Below, in pieces: positions 31,852 through 39,954 of a stretch of DNA of 40,452 nt. The DNA is from Alphaproteobacteria bacterium UBA830. GTDB taxonomy: Bacteria; Pseudomonadota; Alphaproteobacteria; MPNO01; UBA830. The notes beneath the pieces are model-generated. The model searched no databases and was not told the DNA's origin. It saw only the letters and a program-made list of their open reading frames with translations. The stretch lies in assembly GCA_905181725.1 (NCBI GenBank), contig CAJIYX010000085.1:1-40452 (forward strand), given 5' to 3'. Within the stretch, counting starts at the first letter, position 1; each line of letters starts with the position of its first letter. The position numbers were made by a program, and so were the translations under genes.

Positions 31852-33687
31852 ATGACTGAATCGGCCACCCAGATCGCTCCCGATAGCGGCGACAAGCATA
31901 GCGTCCTGAAAGATGTCTTCGGCTTCGACGCGTTCCGGCCGGGACAGGAAGAAGTCGTCGATACGCTGCTGGCAGGGCGCAATATTCTGACCGTCATGCC
32001 GACGGGGTCGGGCAAGTCGCTCTGTTTCCAGATTCCGTCACTGGTCACCGGCGGGCTGACCATCGTGGTCTCTCCGCTGGTCGCCCTGATGGAGGACCAG
32101 GTTGCCGCGCTCAAACTGGCAGGGGTCTCCGCCGATACCATCAATTCGACACGCAGCCGCGAAGAAAACATCGCATCGTGGCGGCGGGCGGCGGCGGGCG
32201 AGACGCGTCTGCTCTACATGGCGCCCGAACGGCTGATGACCGAACGTATGCTGACGGCGCTGGCGAAGCTCGATATCCGGCTGTTTGCAGTCGATGAAGC
32301 GCATTGCATTTCACAGTGGGGACCTGCATTCCGGCCTGAATACGAAAAGCTCTCGCAACTTCGGACTATTTTTCCGGGCATTCCGATCGCCGCCCTCACT
32401 GCCACCGCGGACGCCGTCACCCGCGCTGATATCGTCGCCCGCCTGTTCGACGGCGATGCAACATCGCTGGTTCTCGGGTTCGACCGGCCCAACATCAAGC
32501 TATCGGTTGAAATGAAGCAGGAATGGAAGCGCCAGATGGTCGATGTCCTCGCCCGGCACAAGGGTGAAAGCGGCATCGTCTATTGCCTGTCCCGCAAAAA
32601 AACCGAAGAAGCAGCGCAGCATTTACGCGACCACGGCGTCGACGCGCTCGCCTATCACGCAGGCATGGAAGCAGGTATCCGCCAGTCGCATCAGAATGCG
32701 TTCATGACCGATCCCGGCATCGTCATTGTCGCCACCATTGCCTTTGGTATGGGGATTGATAAATCCGACGTCCGGTTTGTACTCCATGTCGACCTGCCCG
32801 GCAGTGTCGAAGCCTATTATCAGGAGATCGGCCGCGCGGGCCGTGACGGGACGGCCGCCGAGGCACATATGATTTACGGGCTGCAGGATATCCGCATGCG
32901 GCGCATGTTCATCGAAGACGAGGATTCTGGATCGGATCGCAAGCGCCGCGAACACAAACGCCTCGACGCGCTGGTCGGCTATTGCGAAGCGCCGGAATGC
33001 CGCCGCCGGGCCCTGCTTGCCTATTTCGGTGAAGAAACCGGGGCCTGTGGCAATTGCGATGTCTGCATCGACCCGGTGGAAATGGCGGATGGCACTGAGC
33101 TTGGCCGAAAAGTGCTCGCCGCCGTTGACGGATCAGGCCAGCTTTACGGCGGCGCCCATATCGTCGATATCCTGCGCGGCATGCAGAGCGAAAAACTGCT
33201 CAAGGCCGGCCACGACAAACTGGCTGCCTATGGCACCGGTGCGGAGCTGCGCAAGCCGGAATGGCAGTCGATCATTCGCCAGCTCGTTGCCGCCGGGTTC
33301 CTGCGGCTCGACGTGCAGGGCTATGGCGGGCTTGCGATCACGCTAAAGGGCCAGGACCTGGCGCGCGGCGAGGAAAGCTTCCGCTACCGCCAAGACACAT
33401 TGAAGAAATCGCGCGCCGCAAAACGTCGGGTAAGCGACCTTGCGGCCGATGCGGACCTGCCGGAAGCCGACACCGAATTACTGACGGCCCTGCGCGCACT
33501 ACGGCTGTCTTTTGCCAAGGAACGCGGTGTGCCCGCCTATGTCGTCTTCACCGATCGTTCGCTGGTCGATATGGCGCGGCGCAAACCGGCCACAATCGAC
33601 GCATTCGCCGAGGTTCACGGGGTTGGTGCTGCCAAACTGCGCGATTTTGCCGAGCCGTTTCTCGCGGCGATCAACGGCAAAACGTGA
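31852..33687 (+). CDS. recQ: ATP-dependent DNA helicase RecQ
   Basis: This 611-residue protein carries the complete RecQ layout. The N-terminal helicase core has TVMPTGSGKSLCFQIP, DEAHCISQWGPAFRPEY and the motif-VI segment YYQEIGRAGRDG. The RecQ-C-terminal zinc module has Cys residues in YCEAPECRRRALLAYFGE and GACGNCDVC, followed by a winged helix (AHIVDILRG). A C-terminal HRDC domain (LLTALRALRLSFAKERGVP to the end) completes it. The length matches E. coli RecQ (609). It unwinds 3'-5' in recombination and repair. A housekeeping gene among catabolic genes, it may mark a chromosomal backbone segment. Confidence 0.96.
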   Translation: MTESATQIAPDSGDKHSVLKDVFGFDAFRPGQEEVVDTLLAGRNILTVMPTGSGKSLCFQIPSLVTGGLTIVVSPLVALMEDQVAALKLAGVSADTINSTRSREENIASWRRAAAGETRLLYMAPERLMTERMLTALAKLDIRLFAVDEAHCISQWGPAFRPEYEKLSQLRTIFPGIPIAALTATADAVTRADIVARLFDGDATSLVLGFDRPNIKLSVEMKQEWKRQMVDVLARHKGESGIVYCLSRKKTEEAAQHLRDHGVDALAYHAGMEAGIRQSHQNAFMTDPGIVIVATIAFGMGIDKSDVRFVLHVDLPGSVEAYYQEIGRAGRDGTAAEAHMIYGLQDIRMRRMFIEDEDSGSDRKRREHKRLDALVGYCEAPECRRRALLAYFGEETGACGNCDVCIDPVEMADGTELGRKVLAAVDGSGQLYGGAHIVDILRGMQSEKLLKAGHDKLAAYGTGAELRKPEWQSIIRQLVAAGFLRLDVQGYGGLAITLKGQDLARGEESFRYRQDTLKKSRAAKRRVSDLAADADLPEADTELLTALRALRLSFAKERGVPAYVVFTDRSLVDMARRKPATIDAFAEVHGVGAAKLRDFAEPFLAAINGKT

Positions 33688-33763
33688 TTAGGGTCGCCTG
33701 TACGCAGCATCTATTCGGGTGCTAACTATTTCATACGATAAAAACACGAAACAGGAAGAAGCG

Positions 33764-34564
33764 ATGAAAGTCAGCGTCCGGAATTTTAAGCTCAATTGCG
33801 AAGTCGAAGGTGTAGAGGGCGCACCATGGATCACGTTCAGCCATGCGCTCGGCAATAACCTGAGCCTGTGGGACGACCAGGTCGCCCTGCTCGAAGACCG
33901 CTTCCGCATCCTGCGTTTCGACCATCGCGGCCATGGCGGATCCGATTCACCCGCCGGCCCCTATTCCTTCGACGACCTGATGGGCGATGCCATCGCCCTG
34001 TTCGATCATTTCGGCATTGAGAAAACCCACTGGATCGGCCTGTCGATCGGCGGGATGCTGGGCTATGGCATGGCGCAGAACCACGGCGACCGCCTGCTGT
34101 CGCTGACCGCCTGCGATTCGCGCCCAGACGCCCCGCCGGAATACGCCGCCTATTTCCAGTACCGCATCGATACCGTGCGCGAAAAAGGCATGGAAGGCGT
34201 GGTTGAGCCGACCGTTACCCGCTGGTTTACCCCGGCGACGGTCGCGGCCAACCCGCCATCGCTCGACAAGGTGCGCAACATGCTGCGGGCAACCGATCCG
34301 GCCGGTCATGAAGGCTGCTGCGAAGCGCTGAAACGGCTCGCCTTCGGGTCAGATCTCGGCAAAATCACCGTACCAACACTGATTATCGGTGGCGACGAGG
34401 ACAAAGGCGCACCGCCCGAAATCCTCGCCGAAGCCGCCGCCGCGATCGCCAATTGCCGCCATGTGGTGATCGAAAAAGCAGGCCATATTGCCAATATCGA
34501 AAACCCGGCCGCCGTTAACGCCGCCCTTCTGGCGTTTATGGACGAACTCACGGTCACGGCGTAA
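33764..34564 (+). CDS. 3-oxoadipate enol-lactonase-like alpha/beta hydrolase (PcaD family)
   Basis: This 266-residue alpha/beta hydrolase resembles PcaD: ITFSHALGNNLSLWDDQVALL, RFDHRGHGGSDSPAGPYSFDDL, the nucleophile motif GLSIGGMLG with Ser94, an acid segment LIIGGDEDKGAPPE, and the His segment EKAGHIANIENP. PcaD hydrolyses beta-ketoadipate enol-lactone in protocatechuate/catechol catabolism. No other pca genes are present, so function by homology is tentative. The start is ATG 33764 after AGGAAG; the longer frame from 33719 has no better site. It lies 5 nt before the ThDP-enzyme subunit gene, suggesting one operon. Confidence 0.85.
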   Translation: MKVSVRNFKLNCEVEGVEGAPWITFSHALGNNLSLWDDQVALLEDRFRILRFDHRGHGGSDSPAGPYSFDDLMGDAIALFDHFGIEKTHWIGLSIGGMLGYGMAQNHGDRLLSLTACDSRPDAPPEYAAYFQYRIDTVREKGMEGVVEPTVTRWFTPATVAANPPSLDKVRNMLRATDPAGHEGCCEALKRLAFGSDLGKITVPTLIIGGDEDKGAPPEILAEAAAAIANCRHVVIEKAGHIANIENPAAVNAALLAFMDELTVTA

Positions 34565-34568
34565 AGCG

Positions 34569-35084
34569 ATGGCAGCGCTGGAGGGACCGCGCGGTGCTGA
34601 CATCATCGTCGCCCTGAAAGAGGCGGGCGTGTTTCACGTCGCCGCCCTGCCCGATATCACCACCAGCGCCGGACTGCTCTGGCCGCTTTCCAAGGATACC
34701 GACTTCACCTTCATCCGCCTGAGCAAGGAGGATGAAGGTGTATCAATCTGTGCCGCGCTCGGTTACTGCGAAAAACGGGCGGTACTACTGATGCAGCAGA
34801 CCGGCCTGATGGATTCGCTGAACAATATCCGCGCCGTCGGCTGCGAATACGGGCAACCGGTCTGTATGATCGTCGGCCTGCTCGGCAAGGAACCCGACAA
34901 GGCCCCGACAGAATCCGCGAGCATCGGCGTACGGATCATCGAGCCGATCCTGGATGCGATGGGGATAGACCGTATCCTGATCGAGGGGCCGGAAGATGTC
35001 GCGAAACTCCCACCGGCCATCGACCGCGCGTATGCGACATCCCGCCCGATGGTGGCGCTGATCGGACGGAGGGTCGAAGCATGA
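34569..35084 (+). CDS. ThDP-dependent decarboxylase, N-terminal (Pyr) subunit, ComD-like
   Basis: This 171-residue protein corresponds to the pyrimidine-binding domain of ThDP decarboxylases. It has LKEAGVFHVAALPD, the ThDP-activating Glu in RLSKEDEGVSICAALGYCEK and LMQQTGLMDSLNNIRAVG, a segment typical of phosphonopyruvate and sulfopyruvate decarboxylases. In those enzymes the Pyr and PP domains can be separate chains (ComD/ComE). The ATG at 34569 follows the PcaD-like stop. The stop overlaps the next gene by 4 nt (GCATGATG, ATGA), which supports an obligate pair. The substrate is unknown. Confidence 0.86.
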   Translation: MAALEGPRGADIIVALKEAGVFHVAALPDITTSAGLLWPLSKDTDFTFIRLSKEDEGVSICAALGYCEKRAVLLMQQTGLMDSLNNIRAVGCEYGQPVCMIVGLLGKEPDKAPTESASIGVRIIEPILDAMGIDRILIEGPEDVAKLPPAIDRAYATSRPMVALIGRRVEA

Positions 35085-35662
35085 TGCAGCGTATGGCCTG
35101 TTTCGAAAAAATCGCCGCGGCGCGCGACGGCGCGATTGTGGTGGCCACCTATACGTCTGCGTTCGAATGGCACCGGGTGGATCCGAACCCGCTCAACTTC
35201 GTTAGTGTCGGGGCTATGGGGCAGGCTTCATCCCACGCGCTCGGCCTCGCTATCGGCTTGTCGGACCAGAAAATCATAGTGCTCGACGGTGACGGCAGCT
35301 TGCTTATGAACTTGTCGACCCTGACCACCATCGCCAATACGGCGCCGAAGAACCTGGTTCATTTCGTCGTCGAGAACGGCACGTATGAGGCCAATGGCGG
35401 CCACCCGACACCGGCACAGGGCAAGACGGACCTGGCCGGCATGGCGCGCGCGGCCGGCTACGCCGAAGCACACAGCTATGAAGGACTGAACCAGTTTGCC
35501 GTCGATCTGCCGGGCCTGTTGGCGGCCCCCGGCCCGACCTTTGCCGCGCTAAAGGTCGAAGCGGGCGATGCCCCGCCGCTCAACTACGATTACGACTGGC
35601 TGCACAGCGCAGACCGGCGGCAGGAATTTCGCGACGCGGTGCAACCGCTGCTCAAAGATTAA
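35081..35662 (+). CDS. ThDP-dependent decarboxylase, C-terminal (PP) subunit, ComE-like
   Basis: This 193-residue protein is the diphosphate-binding half of a ThDP enzyme. It has VGAMGQASSHALGLAIG and the metal/ThDP motif GDGSLLMNLSTLTTIAN with the following Asn-containing VENGTYEANGGHP. Together with the ComD-like subunit it would decarboxylate a 2-oxoacid such as sulfopyruvate or phosphonopyruvate. Neighbouring genes show no phosphonate or coenzyme M pathway, so another 2-oxoacid from aromatic breakdown is as likely. The stop at 35660 is followed by an 82-nt gap before the convergent oxygenase gene. Confidence 0.86.
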   Translation: MMQRMACFEKIAAARDGAIVVATYTSAFEWHRVDPNPLNFVSVGAMGQASSHALGLAIGLSDQKIIVLDGDGSLLMNLSTLTTIANTAPKNLVHFVVENGTYEANGGHPTPAQGKTDLAGMARAAGYAEAHSYEGLNQFAVDLPGLLAAPGPTFAALKVEAGDAPPLNYDYDWLHSADRRQEFRDAVQPLLKD

Positions 35663-35744
35663 TAGGGGATATTGCTGGCAACCACAGCGGAAATATCGGA
35701 CCTTCTTGCTGTCAAACCGTTGACGACATCTGCAACACCAAGAC

Positions 35745-36578
35745 TTAAGACCAGTAGATAAAATCGCCTTCGGGCATCCGACCTATATAGGTGCTAACGC
35801 CCAACCGGCGCTGCCCCTCATCCACCGCCGTCCATTCATGGGGGTTGTGGGAATTGAACATCACAACGTCACCCTTGGCCGGGGAATAAACATAGGTTTC
35901 TGCGCCGTCGACATAGGAGCGGCTGAAGCCTTCGATTTCGACCTTGCCCCCCGGCGCTGTCTCCACCCGGTAGGGACGGTTATGCAGCGTTGTCCTCCCG
36001 CCCAGGCCCTCAACATGGCTGGCAAAGAAGTTCCACGTAATCTGGCTGGCGACCCGGCTGATCATATATTCCCGCGCGCTATACATCGTAACGTCCGCAT
36101 GCAGGGTGCCGCCGCCGCTGGTCTCACGGATAATACCGGCATAGTAACGCCCAAAATTGGGCTCCTTGGCGAGGGTCAGACTATGTTCGGGATAGAGATC
36201 GCGCATCAGCGCCCACATGCGCTCAAACGGGTTCCACGTCATATGTGACAGCACGGCTTCGTGTTCGCACCAGGCCTGTTCGACCTCGGCGAAATACGCG
36301 TCTTTCGATTCCTTGCGCTTTTCGAACTGGGTCAAGCCGACATAGCGCGGCGGTTGAACAAGACCCGGTACCTTGTATGTCTTGTTGAGCCCGACATGGT
36401 CCATCGCAGCGACCAGCTCATCGCACTCCGCATCGGTCGCAAAACTCCTGATACGCAGACAGGGAATATCGAACGCACAGAGAGATTCGAACGTCTCGCG
36501 CGTCAGCGGCGGCTCGTCATGACTTTCCCACCGGGGAAGGTCGGTCGCCGCGCCGGTTTGCGCTGTATCTGGCTGCAT
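35745..36578 (-). CDS. 2OG-Fe(II) oxygenase-like protein
   Basis: This 277-residue protein has the double-stranded beta-helix iron motif: His160-x-Asp162 (GGGTLHADVTMY), a distal His at 244 or 247 (FNSHNPHEW), and an Arg pair (257/258, QRRLGVSTYIG) for 2-oxoglutarate. A conserved central region (LHNRPYRVETAPGGKVEIEG) lies between the metal ligands. The start is ATG 36578 behind a good GGAGG; the longer frame to 36686 overlaps the LLM gene. It follows the LLM gene by 25 nt on the same strand, so the two are probably one transcript. The substrate is unknown. Confidence 0.82.
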   Translation of the reverse strand: MQPDTAQTGAATDLPRWESHDEPPLTRETFESLCAFDIPCLRIRSFATDAECDELVAAMDHVGLNKTYKVPGLVQPPRYVGLTQFEKRKESKDAYFAEVEQAWCEHEAVLSHMTWNPFERMWALMRDLYPEHSLTLAKEPNFGRYYAGIIRETSGGGTLHADVTMYSAREYMISRVASQITWNFFASHVEGLGGRTTLHNRPYRVETAPGGKVEIEGFSRSYVDGAETYVYSPAKGDVVMFNSHNPHEWTAVDEGQRRLGVSTYIGRMPEGDFIYWS

Positions 36579-36603
36579 AGGATTCCTCCGGAAGTTTGTT
36601 ACG

Positions 36604-37653
36604 TCAGAGATCTGCCAGCTTCGGCATGACTTCTTCGCCGAACAGCGTGATCGACCGCAATGCGTCTTCGTGCGCCATGTCGCCAATATTAAACGCCATG
36701 ACGAGATAGTTCACCCCTAATGCATCGATCTGTTTGGCAAGCTGCTCACGCACGGTTTCAGGCGATCCCGCAATATGCACGCCGCCGGCAATCGCCTTTT
36801 CAACGGTATCGACGGTATTACGCGCGAAATGCGGCCCTTCTACATTATTCTCACGCCAAAGCTTGGTCAGGCTGTCATGCCAGACCTTGTAGGCGGGTCC
36901 GGCGATTTTCAGTGCTTCCTCGTCGGTCTCGCCGACGGTCACCTGGCGGCTGATACCGATGGCCGCGCCACCCGGGAAAGGTCGCTGCGCCCCCACCGCG
37001 CCACCGCGTTTTGCATATGCTTCGCTGAACGCCGCGATATTTACCTTCGCCATCTCGACAGCGCCCAGCGTGCAGTAGTGAAAACCGTTTTCGCCGGCAT
37101 ATTTGCTGCCCTCGGGGTTCGATGACGGGTACCAGAGCGGCGGATGCGGGTCCTGCAACGGCCGCAGTTCCATGGGCACGTCCGTATAGTTGAAGTGTTT
37201 TCCCTCGTAGGAAAGTTTCTCGTGCGTCATCCCCTCGATAAGAACTTCAAGCGCTTCGCCGTAAACCGCGCGCGCGGTATCGCGGTCGAAATTGTGATAG
37301 TTGAGCTCGAACGGCGATACGCCGCGACCTACGCCGATCTCCATCCGGCCGTTCGAGAGATGATCGAACATGCCGACTTCCTCGATCAGACGAAGTGGCG
37401 AATAGAGCGGTAGCAGATAGGTCAGCGGGCCAAGGCGGATATTGATCGTCGCCTGGGCCACCGCGCCAAGAAATACGCCGGGAACCGGTACCATATTGAG
37501 CGGCGTCGCATGATGTTCCGCCACGTGATACGCGTAAAAACCGAGCCGGTCTGCCGCTGCAACGTATTCTACCCGCTGCGCAAACTGCTCTGCGAGCGGA
37601 CGGCCGGACTTGTCGACATGATCGAAGACACCGAATTTCATTTTTTGTCCCAT
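36604..37653 (-). CDS. Luciferase-like (LLM) flavin-dependent monooxygenase
   Basis: This 349-residue protein shows the bacterial luciferase TIM-barrel fold: MKFGVFDHVDKSG, YHVAEHHATPLNMVP, a RLGPLTYLLPLYSPLRLIEE segment, FDHLSNGRMEIGVGRGVSPFE and the C-terminal VHIAGSPETVREQL. It is expected to need FMNH2 from a partner reductase, which is not seen in the window. The family acts on sulfonates, alkanes, nitrilotriacetate and cyclic ketones. ATG 37653 is chosen with TAGGTG upstream; an internal ATG at 37641 is an alternative. Confidence 0.9.
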   Translation of the reverse strand: MGQKMKFGVFDHVDKSGRPLAEQFAQRVEYVAAADRLGFYAYHVAEHHATPLNMVPVPGVFLGAVAQATINIRLGPLTYLLPLYSPLRLIEEVGMFDHLSNGRMEIGVGRGVSPFELNYHNFDRDTARAVYGEALEVLIEGMTHEKLSYEGKHFNYTDVPMELRPLQDPHPPLWYPSSNPEGSKYAGENGFHYCTLGAVEMAKVNIAAFSEAYAKRGGAVGAQRPFPGGAAIGISRQVTVGETDEEALKIAGPAYKVWHDSLTKLWRENNVEGPHFARNTVDTVEKAIAGGVHIAGSPETVREQLAKQIDALGVNYLVMAFNIGDMAHEDALRSITLFGEEVMPKLADL

Positions 37654-37706
37654 CTTGCACCTACGGGTTGTTTTAGCGGATTCCGGGGCGGCGTGGAATG
37701 CAGTGG

Positions 37707-37985
37707 CTAATCTTCAAGGAACGCCCGCTTGAAGCTCTCAGCAAGCGGCTTCATCAAATAGCCGAGCGCTGTGTTGGCACCCGTGACAATCATGACCGCT
37801 GCCTGCATGCCGAGTCGCAGGGAAACACTGCCCAAGCTTGCCTGAATTCCAGCCGGAAGCCCAATACTTACGGGGTAGTACCCCTCGAGCGTAAACTGAT
37901 CGCTGAGCCGGTCGGCAGACACCGATGCAACCTCGCCGTCCACCGATACGGTATTGCGCTGGCTTAGGGTAATGCTCTCTCGAAA
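37707..37985 (-). pseudogene. C-terminal remnant of a HlyD-family type I secretion adaptor
   Basis: The minus-strand frame ending at TAG 37707 reads the C-terminal ~92 residues of a HlyD/AprE-type membrane-fusion protein: VDGEVASVSADRLSDQ, EGYYPVSIGLP, RLGMQAAVMIVTGANTALGYL and MKPLAESFKRAFLED. The equivalent segment in PrtE/AprE-like adaptors ends in a near-identical GxRTALxYLxKPLxxxxxRAFRE pattern. Upstream of about 37985 the frame runs straight into the antisense of an RTX-type fragment, so the N-terminal ~350 residues are gone. The frame has no start codon with a ribosome site. It is probably a decayed gene left by a deletion. Confidence 0.72.
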
Positions 37986-37988
37986 ATT

Positions 37989-38234
37989 GGCGACATCATC
38001 ACCGATTTCGAAACCGGGGCAAACGGGGATGCGCTCGATCTGAGCGGAATTCTTACCGCTGTCGGCTATGTCGGCTGAGACGCTCTGGGTGATGGACGCG
38101 TTCGCGCCACCCAGAACGCGGCAGACACACTTGTCCAGATCGATATGACCGGCAGCGGCGATTATTCGACAATTGTTACCCTGTAAAGCATCGATGCGGT
38201 TGGCGTTGCCGTCGACAGCTGGATATTCAGCTAG
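37989..38234 (+). pseudogene. C-terminal remnant of an RTX-like type I secretion substrate
   Basis: In frame from 37989 the sequence reads GDIITDFETGANGDALDLSG, then ILTAVGYVG-stop-DALGDGRVRATQN, AADTLVQIDMTGSGDYSTIVTL-stop-SIDAVGVAVDSWIFS-stop. This matches the type I secretion C-terminal target domain of RTX/hemolysin-type calcium-binding proteins. Two in-frame stops interrupt it (TGA 38076, TAA 38184) before the terminal TAG. The N-terminal part is absent. It abuts the HlyD remnant back to back, and its end overlaps the 3' end of the dehydrogenase gene by 4 nt. Confidence 0.75.
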
Positions 38235-39307
38235 CCACGCAGCGCCGCTGTCAGGTTCGCGACCATTTCGGCTGTATCGGCCATATTGTGCGAACGTTGG
38301 GCCACCGCAACATGCGGGCTCAGTACAACATTCCGATAATTTTTTAAAGGCTCGTCAGGGTCACCCGGCTCGGCATAGTGCACATCCAGCCCGGCGCCGC
38401 CCAGCCGGCCGCTGTCGAGGGCGGCAATCAGGGCATCACGGTCGATAATCTGTGCCCGGGAAATATTGGCGATGATCGCGCCCGGTTTCATCCGGGCAAA
38501 CGATGCCGCATCGATCATGCCTTCGGTCGACGCATTCAACGGCAGGTGCACACTGATAAAGTCAGATGCTTCGAGCAATTCTTCATACGATACATATCGC
38601 GCGCCTGATTCCGCCTCGATCTCCGCCGGCAGACGCGTCCGCTGGTAGTACAGAATTTCCATCCCCATCGCTTTTGCGCGCGTCGCCACTTCGCGGCCGA
38701 CCTCGCCGAGGCCTAGCGCACCGAGCGTTGCCCCCTGCAGGCTTTTAAGACCTTTTACCCGGGCCCAGTTGGCACCGGCCACATGCTCGGGGTGGAATTT
38801 CGCCGGCTTATATCCGAGCGCCTGAAGCGATGCGAAATCCAGTGCGCCGTCGGTCTCAACCAGCTTTCGCCCGACCGCCATCATCAACAGAATGGCATGT
38901 TCCGCGACCGTCCCGTTGACACGGCGGCGCAGCGTCCGCACCGACACCCCGGCCGCCAAACAGGCATTAAGATCAACATTCCGTGCATCGATACCGAACT
39001 TCTGCACCAGCTTCAGATTTCGTGCGATCGCCAAGTCATCAGTGCCAATTGTGAGACTCTCACTGACAACGGCATCCGCCTCCGGCAGAGCCGCGCGCAG
39101 GCCGGTCTCGTCTTCGACCAATATCACCGTTGACGGATAGATCGCCGCAGCGAGCCGGCGTTGTTCTTCGAACCAGACATCGGGATCGGGGGCATCGAAG
39201 GACAGATAGTCCCGAAACGCCTCTACCCGCGCCGCCGCGACACCAGGATCGAGAATAACCTCCAGAAACCGGAGGATTTTGTCATCCTGAACGACGATAG
39301 TGGCCAT
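38231..39307 (-). CDS. D-isomer-specific 2-hydroxyacid dehydrogenase (PGDH-like)
   Basis: This 358-residue protein has the two-domain D-2-hydroxyacid dehydrogenase fold. The N-terminal catalytic domain is followed by the NAD motif LGALGLGEVGREVATRAKAMG, SVHLPLNASTEGMI, the catalytic Arg region IIANISRAQIIDRDAL and the His/Glu segment (GDPDEPLKNYRNVVLSPHVA). It would interconvert a 2-hydroxyacid and a 2-oxoacid with NAD(P)H; the substrate is unknown. The ribosome site is GGAG about 9 nt upstream of ATG 39307. It is divergent from a CMD-family gene, and its 3' end touches the RTX remnant. Confidence 0.9.
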   Translation of the reverse strand: MATIVVQDDKILRFLEVILDPGVAAARVEAFRDYLSFDAPDPDVWFEEQRRLAAAIYPSTVILVEDETGLRAALPEADAVVSESLTIGTDDLAIARNLKLVQKFGIDARNVDLNACLAAGVSVRTLRRRVNGTVAEHAILLMMAVGRKLVETDGALDFASLQALGYKPAKFHPEHVAGANWARVKGLKSLQGATLGALGLGEVGREVATRAKAMGMEILYYQRTRLPAEIEAESGARYVSYEELLEASDFISVHLPLNASTEGMIDAASFARMKPGAIIANISRAQIIDRDALIAALDSGRLGGAGLDVHYAEPGDPDEPLKNYRNVVLSPHVAVAQRSHNMADTAEMVANLTAALRG

Positions 39308-39383
39308 GGTGGGTTGCTCCGGTTGATGCTGTGGTATTTATTCCACGCCTGCCCGCACATAACAGCAAGAGGGTCAGAAATCT

Positions 39384-39926
39384 ATGGCGCGCGTTCCCTT
39401 ACTCAATCCTGAAGACGTCCCCGAACAGGCGACATTTGTCGACCGCGTCCTGAGCGGACGCCGGGGCAGGCTGATAAATGTATACCGCACGCTGCTGCAC
39501 AGCCCGCCACTGGCAGAAAGCTGGTTCGAGCACATCAACAAAATCCGCTGGGGCACCGAGATCGACGGCCGCTTGCGGGAAATCGTCATCATCCGGTTAG
39601 GTCACCTGGTATCGTCCGCCTACGTGCTGCGCCAGCACGTGCCCAAACTTGCCATCGCAGAAGGCATGACCGAGGCAGAATGCGATGCGCTGGCGGATTG
39701 GACGGCTTCGGATATGTTCAGCGTCGCTGAACGGGCTACACTTGGTTATGTCGACGCGATGACACGCAATATCGTCGTCCCGGATGACGCGTTCGAGCCG
39801 CTGCGCACCCATTTTACTCACCGCCAGATTGTCGAGCTGACATTGATGGTCGGCGCCTATATTTCACATTCACGGGTGTTGCAGGCGCTGGAAGTCGATC
39901 TGGAGCCGGATGGTCTCGGGGGCTAA
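39384..39926 (+). CDS. Carboxymuconolactone decarboxylase (CMD/AhpD)-family protein
   Basis: This 180-residue helical protein of the CMD/AhpD superfamily has PEQATFVDRVLSGRRGRLIN, the helix RLREIVIIRLGHLVSSAYVLRQHV and, after it, EADCDALADW-like and SVAERATLGYVDAMTR helices. The canonical C-x2-C is absent, so it is of the CMD type rather than a thiol peroxidase. CMD enzymes decarboxylate carboxymuconolactone in the protocatechuate branch; substrate unproved. It starts at ATG 39384 behind AAGAGGG and is convergent with the CMD-like gene at the right edge. It is unrelated at its active site to the AhpD-like selenoprotein. Confidence 0.85.
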   Translation: MARVPLLNPEDVPEQATFVDRVLSGRRGRLINVYRTLLHSPPLAESWFEHINKIRWGTEIDGRLREIVIIRLGHLVSSAYVLRQHVPKLAIAEGMTEAECDALADWTASDMFSVAERATLGYVDAMTRNIVVPDDAFEPLRTHFTHRQIVELTLMVGAYISHSRVLQALEVDLEPDGLGG

Positions 39927-39954
39927 AAGATTACGAGGCTGATAGATGGCCGGG

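Noticed and set aside
37989..38234. TGA at 38076 inside the RTX-like frame as a third selenocysteine codon
   Set aside because: The residue position has no redox role in this domain, a second in-frame stop (TAA, 38184) follows, and the N-terminal part is missing, so decay explains it better.
39384..39926. Second AhpD-type redox enzyme linked to the selenoprotein pair
   Set aside because: The CMD-like protein lacks the C-x2-C/U motif, so it cannot act as a thiol peroxidase of that type.
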